From: Cololabis saira
Taxonomy: Eukaryota > Chordata > Actinopteri > Beloniformes > Belonidae
NCBI RefSeq assembly: GCF_033807715.1
Contig: NC_084601.1
Span: 16,608,690 to 16,672,689, forward strand
Length of the DNA stretch: 64,000 nt
Direction: 5' to 3'
The first letter of the stretch is position 1, and each line of letters starts with the position of its first letter. Under the pieces are notes generated by a model. The model was given only the letters and a program-made list of their open reading frames with translations. It had not been told where the DNA came from and searched no databases. Below are positions 59,050 to 64,000 of this stretch, one piece after another. A program made the translations under genes and the position numbers.

Positions 59050-59347
59050 GCCGTAGTGGGCACAAGTTGTTTTCTGTTCTGCCCCGCCTGTTTTCCATCT
59101 GCCCTGATTGTTCGCACCTGTGTCTCTTTATCCCCTGTGTATATCTGGTCTTGTCTTTCCCTTGCTCCCTGTCAGTCCGTACTGTTTGCTCCCTCCATGT
59201 TTCCACGCCTAGTTTTTTGGATTCCTGTTTTGTTCTACTTTTGATCCTGCTCAGCAGCGCTTTTTGTTTTTGTGGAATAAACTCAGTTATTGTGAAATCC
59301 TGCCTCCCGCTCTCCTGCGTCTAGGTCCTCAAACAACCATCCCTGAC
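59050..59347 (+). repeat. LTR fragment, family D copy 3
   Basis: Contains GCACCTGTGTCTCTTTATCC, GTATATCTGGTCTTG, then GGAATAAACTC (AATAAA near 59276) and a terminal CATCCCTGACA at 59337-59347. Relatives at 32041 and 36685 share the middle. The left terminus is not located. Confidence 0.55.
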
Positions 59348-59599
59348 AAATACTGTAACGGATTTTGGGAATGATAAATACAAAAAGTAACAGGAAGTAG
59401 AAAAATATCTGAATAAAATACCAGAACACACATAGGCCTAGTATACATTGCTGTACAAGTGCTTTTGGCTGCCACAAGGCCGCAAGCTGAAACATATTGA
59501 TCTAAAGTTGTCATAATAAATGAGATGTTGGAGTCACATAAAGGTGTAAATGGTGGTGAAACCATCTCAGAAGGGATTCATTGCATACAGCTGTTGGGT

Positions 59600-59686
59600 T
59601 GTCCATCCTGGTGGAACACCCTGTCTCAGACTGACACAGAAAAATCTATCCAAGAATGTGTGACTCCAAGATTTGACTATTGTAAT
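59600..59686 (+). pseudogene. LINE RT fragment, left part
   Basis: Encodes TLSQTDTEKSIQECVTPRFD-like sequence then YCN, the SRLDYCN block of fish LINEs. It is interrupted exactly after ATTGTAAT by a hAT element and resumes at 62681. Confidence 0.65.
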
Positions 59687-60392
59687 CAGGGCCAGCTCTA
59701 CGTACTTTAGTGTCCTAGGTGAGATGACTACGGCACCCCCTCCTCACACATGATTAAATTACACCACCCAAAAGAAAAATCAAAACCTTTTAATTTGACA
59801 GTAGCAAACTTTCAGGTGACTCTTTCCAGTGTGTCTTTCAATGCAACTAAAATTGTACACATCTGGACTTCCTTGAAGCAAAAGCATCTATGGTATCATC
59901 AAATGACACCTGCCTATACATTTCACGGTTGATGCTTATCAATGCAAGTCCATTTTCCTGCTCTTGAGACATGTGGATCTCAGGTAGGTTTTGACTAGCT
60001 TCAGTTTGGAGAAGCTCCTCTCTGCAGCAGCCACCGTCACAGGAATGGTGAGAGCAATCCTCAGGCCCCCCCACATCTTAGGGTAAACTTCCTTCAGTTT
60101 CTTCTCCTGTTGCAAGTTTATTTCAATGTTGTCATTTTCACCTGTCTGAGACCTGACCTCTGATCCCTCTGACCTCGAGGTGCGCACCCGCTATGTGACT
60201 CCACAGCACCACATGTTAGGAACATCATTATTTACTTATTTGTTAATATTTATCATTTTCAAGAGAGAACACATAAAACAGGGCTTTGTTTTTAAATTGT
60301 TTTTTTTTTCCGATGCCAAGGGTGCCCGGCGGTGCCCCACCAGCAGATGGCGCTCTAGGCGACCACCTGTATCACCTAAGCCAAAAGCCCTG
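59687..60392 (-). mobile_element. hAT element with transposase C-terminal remnant
   Basis: Ends CAGGGCCAGCTC and AAAAGCCCTG form short inverted repeats. The perfect 8-bp duplication ATTGTAAT lies at 59679-59686 and 60393-60400. The minus strand encodes the hAT dimerisation region (60187-59847, one frameshift): WGGLRIALTIPVTVAAAERS, then FSKLKLVKTYLRST and ENGLALISINREM. This is the conserved C-terminus of hAT transposases. Most of the gene is deleted. Confidence 0.92.
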
Positions 60393-61183
60393 ATTGTAAT
60401 GCATCACTGATAGGGCTGAACGATTTTTGAAAATAATCTAATTGCGATTTTTTTCCTCAATATTGCGATTGCGATTTAATATGCGATTATTTTTTTCAAG
60501 GTCCTGTTCTCATGTACAGCACAGATTACAACAATAAAGAAAACAAATCTGTGGCTTTACCTCTTTAACACGTCTACACACGAGTGTTATGGGTCGTTCT
60601 CTATGAACCCAATCGCACGACACCAAACCGGGTTAAACTTTAGCCAAAACGAGGCGTAGTTTTATAGAAAAACACAGAAAAACTCCCACAGGGAACAAAA
60701 AACCTTCCTCACAGGGAACTCAGAACTTCTTCAAAAATAACTCAAAAATCACAGAGAGAAAAAAAAACACCAGCAAACTAACAAACAAACCAACAAAGCT
60801 CACAGAGTTAACAAAACGAACCAGCAATGAACAACTCGCAGCCGCTCTTTAAAGGGGACCTATTATGAAAAACACGTTTTTTCTTTTTTAACATATATAA
60901 AGTGGTCTCCCCTAACCCTGCCAACACAGGGGAGATGAAATCCCATGAATTTCTGCAAGGTCTGTGACCCCCGCCCGGCAGAATCCCCCAGTGTCACTTG
61001 ATTTTTTTGAGCCGTTTAGAATCTGCTCCCGTCGTGACGTCACGACGGGAGCAGATTTCCATAGGTCGGCCTCCGCTGCTGAAACCACGCCCACAACCAG
61101 CTCTCTCCGCCGGCTGGAGCTTCAGCCATTGTTCAGCAGCGGTGACTGTTTTCCACCGGTTTCAACAGCGAGGGAGAGTTAAA

Positions 61184-61652
61184 ATGAGGTTTTGCATCGA
61201 CATTTACCCTCATAAAAGGATCCGTTCCAACAGCACGGACCCGGCAACTGCACAAGTCAGCGGTAAGTGACGTTATTTTTTATGTTATTTATATTTGTAT
61301 GATCTTTGCATGGGCTAAGTATTTAGCTTAGCACCGGGGCCGCATACGGAGCTGCCGGAGCTGCTCATGGACCGGACCGGTGAGGAGCCCGGAGCTCCGA
61401 GCCCGGAGCTCCGAACCCGGGGGCTCCGGGGAAGCTCCGAGCCGGCTCCCCCGGAGCCCCCGGAGCCCCCGGAGCCCCCCGGGTTCGGAGCTCCGGGGGA
61501 GCCGGCGGCTCAGTACCGTAATACATTTTTCTTCTGTGGTTTCAGATTTTCCAAGCAATGCCCCTGGAGCTGTCGACACATACAGAAGACGCGCGGTCCT
61601 TCCTTGAGCCAGCAATAGTGCATAAATTTAATTTATATATTTTAACAATAAA
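61184..61652 (+). other. Exon-intron-polyA-like unit in TTAA element copy 5
   Basis: The ATG at 61184 opens MRFCIDIYPHKRIRSNSTDP... to a GTAAGT donor at 61263. A 283-nt interval ends CTTCTGTGGTTTCAG at 61545. A short second block follows, and AATAAA lies at 61647-61652. Donor, acceptor and polyadenylation signal are identical in kind and order to copy 1. The intervening part is longer because of a GC-rich array. Confidence 0.45.
61375..61512. repeat. GC-rich palindromic minisatellite
   Basis: Repeated GGAGCTCCGA/CCCGGAGCTCCG and CCCGGAGC units, largely self-complementary. The equivalent array in copy 1 (13783-13850) has a different unit number and order. Confidence 0.85.
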
Positions 61653-61804
61653 GTTGCCATTTGTGAACATTCAGTGTTGTGATTTCTTTACAGTTAACAT
61701 GATTCATTTGTATTGTAACATAAGAAGTGAAATGATGAGGAATTGGAGTAAATAACTGTGGTGTAGAATTTAATTCAATCTTCCTGTTTGAAGACGAGGT
61801 GACT

Positions 61805-61881
61805 AAAGGCTGATTTATGGTTCCGCGTTACACCAACGCAGAGCCTACGGCACGGTACGTGTCGATTTAACGCAGAACCGT
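61805..61881 (+). repeat. Palindromic repeat family C, short copy in TTAA element 5
   Basis: AAAGGCTGATTTATGGTTCC, the GCGTTACACCAACGCAG segment, and GATTTAACGCAGAACCG directly after a deleted centre, the same short form as 14139-14218. Confidence 0.75.
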
Positions 61882-62207
61882 GGACACGCTTTGCTACGCA
61901 GCCGCTGCTCTTCTCCCCGGAGCAACGCTTTGTCTCCACCCTTGCTACACGTCATTCAAGCAGCCAATCAGCGCAGAGTCTCATTATCATAGCCTCGCCT
62001 CCCCTCAGAATGAAGCACAGAAAAAGGCTTTAGAAGCGGTAAAACTAAAGACATGGCCCACAGGCTGAATTTCTGATTTATGTAGAAAAAACAAGCTTTA
62101 GATTGTTTTTAAGACATTCATGGCCTGTTTAAAATATACATTAAATGCCATAATATGTCCCCTTTAACTTCTCCTCCTGATGAGCTGTCGGGCTGCAGGT
62201 GTGGTTT

Positions 62208-62357
62208 AAGGCTGATTTATGGTTCCGCGTTACACCAACGCAGAGCCTACACCGTAGGTTACGCGGTACGCGCAACGTACGGCGCGTGTCGCCGCGTAAC
62301 CTACGGCGTACCCTACGGCGTAGGCTCTGCGTCGATTTAACGCGGAACCATAAATCT
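62208..62357 (+). repeat. Palindromic repeat family C, copy 7
   Basis: Full-length palindrome: left arm AAGGCTGATTTATGGTTCCG; right arm GATTTAACGCGGAACCATAA. The centre has ACGTACGGCGCGTGTCGCCG. Inserted in the solo LTR beside the TTAA element. Confidence 0.85.
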
Positions 62358-62680
62358 GGCTTCACAGCGTGACTCCACTGTCCGACGTAGCGCGCCCGGC
62401 TTGTGCTCGGCGCCGCGCACCGCCGACTCCGCGCTCATATATTTAATAAATTTATAAAGCCCATCTATTTATAAAGCCCCGTCTGGCCTGAGACCTAACA
62501 CTGAGGCGATGGTAGATAGGTTACAGGCGGACACGCGGCACTGTTGACTTTTTTTCGCTGCCGGCAACGTGACCAGATCACGTGACTGGTCAAATCGCAG
62601 CCTTTGCGATTAGAAAATCTTGTTTTATCACATCGCGATATTATCGCAAATGCAATTAATCGTTCAGCCCTAATCACTGA

Positions 62681-62960
62681 GTTGTTCTAAAATTTCTCTT
62701 AAAAACCTTTAGCTCGTATAAAATACTGCTGCCAGGGTTCTGACAAGAACTAGCCGGAGAGATGTTCTTTCCCCAGTTTTAGCTTATTGACTAACTTATT
62801 ATTGGCTACCTAAAAAAAAAAAATCCAGAATAGAATTAAAAATTCTTCCCCTCACATATAAAACCTGGTATTGGGGCTGTCACTTGGTGACTTTTTCTGC
62901 TCTCTTTACAATTCACACCTGTATGAAACAGCCATCTTGTCACACTCATGTATATAGACT
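62681..62960 (+). pseudogene. LINE RT fragment, right part
   Basis: Continues the 59600-59686 fragment with NTAARVLTRTSRR (normally NAAARVLTRTRRRDHI) around 62725-62762, then degenerates. Removing both hAT insertions and their duplications restores a continuous LINE sequence across the site. Confidence 0.65.
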
Positions 62961-63061
62961 AAAGTTTCTGTTTCATGTTTAGTTAGTTGTTTGCTTATGT
63001 GTAGCTTAGATGTCAGAACTTTATTCCAAGTATTGTTTCACTTTTAATCCTTGTGTAAATA

Positions 63062-63130
63062 AATTAGATTAGATAGTCCTTTATTCATGCCTCAGTGGGG
63101 GAATTTGCTATTCATTTGAATGAGAGAAGT
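63062..63130 (-). repeat. SINE/LINE 3' end (minus)
   Basis: AATTAGATTAGATAGTCCTT, TATTCATGCCTCAGTGGGG and AATTTGC are the inverse of a common fish retroposon end with an ATCTAATCT tail. Confidence 0.55.
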
Positions 63131-63690
63131 TGTTTGTGGTTATTTTACAGATTTGTGACTTTTTCTGGTTGCAAAGGCCTGTGCTCGGACTCCTTTCTTT
63201 CTCTGTTACACTATAGCGCCACCGCTGGGGACAGGCGGGCAAGCATAGAATAACAGTTATTTTGAGACTGATTATGCTGTTTGGTTATTCATTCCTGACA
63301 TTCAGATGGTGCCCTGTTTTGATTTATTCTTTTTGATCATTCATTTACGTTATTAATAACTGTCATTAGACAATTTTTAATAACCCCTTTTAATAACTGA
63401 ACGAGCACTCCCTTTTTGCACAACACTGATTAATCAGCATGATAGTTGTCAAAATCTAAAACAGAATACCAGCAGAAGCCCATGTAACACAACAGCCTCC
63501 AAGCAAACCTAGATTTTTTTTTAACATTAAACAAGTTTTAAACAAGTGTATTAATGGGGAAATGGAAGCTCAGTACACATTTTTAAACATGTTATACTTC
63601 TTTAAAAAGGCAAATGATGAACATCTGCAAAGAGGTGATCGGAGGAGCAGGCTGTCCGGGGTGTGCGCTTCTAAATCACTTGGTTATTCA
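63131..63690. other. Unassigned spacer
   Basis: No recognised gene. TATAGCGCCACCGCTGGGG at ~63213-63231 resembles repeat-derived sequence. Confidence 0.35.
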
Positions 63691-63696
63691 CCTTAA

Positions 63697-64000
63697 AGGA
63701 GCTTGAGGCCGGATTGTGGCAAGATTTATGAAAAAAATCAGTATACATTTTAAAGGTATTGTGACATCATTTTTAACATGCTTTTAACACTATTAAAAGT
63801 CTTGGCCAACATCCCTCAAATGTGTCTAAAAGAGTGTAACAAGAAAAACTTCACTCTAGTACTCTATTCCTGGCTTTTTATTACAGTGTTTTTTTGCGCC
63901 GTGAAAAACGCTTCCTTTCCCCCCTTTCCTGTCAATCATTGCCCCTCCTCCAAACCTCCTCCTCCACCAGCCATACGCTCACAGCGGCGTCGGAGAGTTA
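63697..64000 (+). mobile_element. Possible left end of another TTAA-flanked element, cut by the window
   Basis: TTAA (63693-63696) followed by AGGAGCTTGAGGCCGGATTG and then moderately GC-rich sequence to the window end. The start resembles a fish TTAA-type element distinct from the AGGGGACC family. The right end is outside the window. Confidence 0.35.

Larger units (their letters stand above)
60853..62163 (+). mobile_element. TTAA-flanked element, long copy 5
   Basis: TTAA at 60849-60852 and 62164-62167, ends AGGGGACCTATTATG and CATAATATGTCCCCT. At 1311 bp it is colinear with copy 1 (13287-14499), including the exon-like unit, the GC array and an embedded short family C piece (61805-61881). 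Confidence 0.88.
60595..62500 (-). repeat. Solo LTR related to the PIWI-bearing element, interrupted
   Basis: Plus-strand ends are TGTTATGGGTCG and GAGACCTAACA. The left part parallels 913-1010 (CACGACACCA, then GGGTTAAACTTTAGCC and GAGGCGTAGTTT), indicating a related LTR in minus orientation. The flanks ACGAG and CTGAG match at only three of five positions. It contains TTAA element copy 5 (60853-62163) and family C copy 7 (62208-62357). Confidence 0.7.
60411..62672. mobile_element. hAT-type MITE, inflated by nested insertions
   Basis: Inverted ends TAGGGCTGAACGATT and AATCGTTCAGCCCTA. The perfect 8-bp duplication ATCACTGA lies at 60403-60410 and 62673-62680. TGCGATT/AATCGCA motifs repeat near both ends. 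Without the LTR insert (60595-62500) it is only about 350 bp and non-coding. It lies 2 bp from the target duplication of the hAT element to its left. Confidence 0.92.

Noticed and set aside
61328..61618. Proline/glutamate-repeat proteins on both strands
   Set aside because: Translations of the palindromic GC minisatellite inside the TTAA element.

Overview
The window looks like teleost fish DNA. It is AT-rich and full of dinucleotide microsatellites. It holds fish-type Tc1 transposons, hAT elements, TTAA-flanked elements, tRNA-headed SINEs, 5'-truncated non-LTR retrotransposons and Ty3/gypsy-type LTRs. I recognise no complete host gene; one possible host exon (minus strand, 30003-30118) is flagged. 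The region is therefore intergenic or lies inside a very large intron, and nearly all interpretable content is mobile.

The most unusual locus is 908-3383. Two LTRs (913-1315 and 2927-3378) are flanked by a perfect 5-bp target duplication, ATAAG. They enclose a polypurine tract, the last ~50 codons of a chromodomain-type gypsy pol (minus strand) and, replacing the rest of the element, an intronless, frameshifted PIWI cDNA on the plus strand. The cDNA covers part of MID, the whole PIWI domain and the 3' UTR, and is closest to piwil1/ziwi. The LTR promoter reads on the minus strand, so element RNA would be antisense to piwil1. This looks like retrotransposon capture of a piRNA-pathway gene followed by retrotransposition.

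Layout. 3.4-8.3 kb: a Tc1 relic, a truncated LINE with a 13-bp duplication (7010-7393) and an opposed LINE relic. 8.5-9.75 kb: first copy of a dispersed repeat here called family A. 10.6-12 kb: an inverted-repeat element. 13.1-14.7 kb: a solo LTR (duplication CAATG) split by a long TTAA element. 16.7-18.3 kb: a short TTAA element and another inverted-repeat element. 18.5-24.8 kb: mostly unassigned DNA. 24.9-27.1 kb: family A split by a Tc1/mariner element with an intact DD37E transposase, the only full-length intact protein gene in the window. 27-34.9 kb: LINE, SINE and Tc1 relics and a family A copy containing two further nested elements. 35.1-39.7 kb: a 1.5-kb inverted-repeat element, LINE and LTR fragments, family A and a hAT element. 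41-54.7 kb: more MITEs, SINEs, LINEs and Tc1 relics. 56.4-57.6 kb: a LINE. 59.6-63 kb: a LINE hit by two hAT elements at sites 2 bp apart, the second containing an LTR, which contains a TTAA element, which contains a palindromic repeat.

A ~145-bp palindromic GC-rich repeat (family C) recurs inside at least six other elements. The long TTAA elements carry a conserved exon-intron-exon-polyA-like unit. Most boundaries below rest on target duplications and terminal inverted repeats read directly from the sequence; family names rest on remembered hallmark motifs and were not searched.
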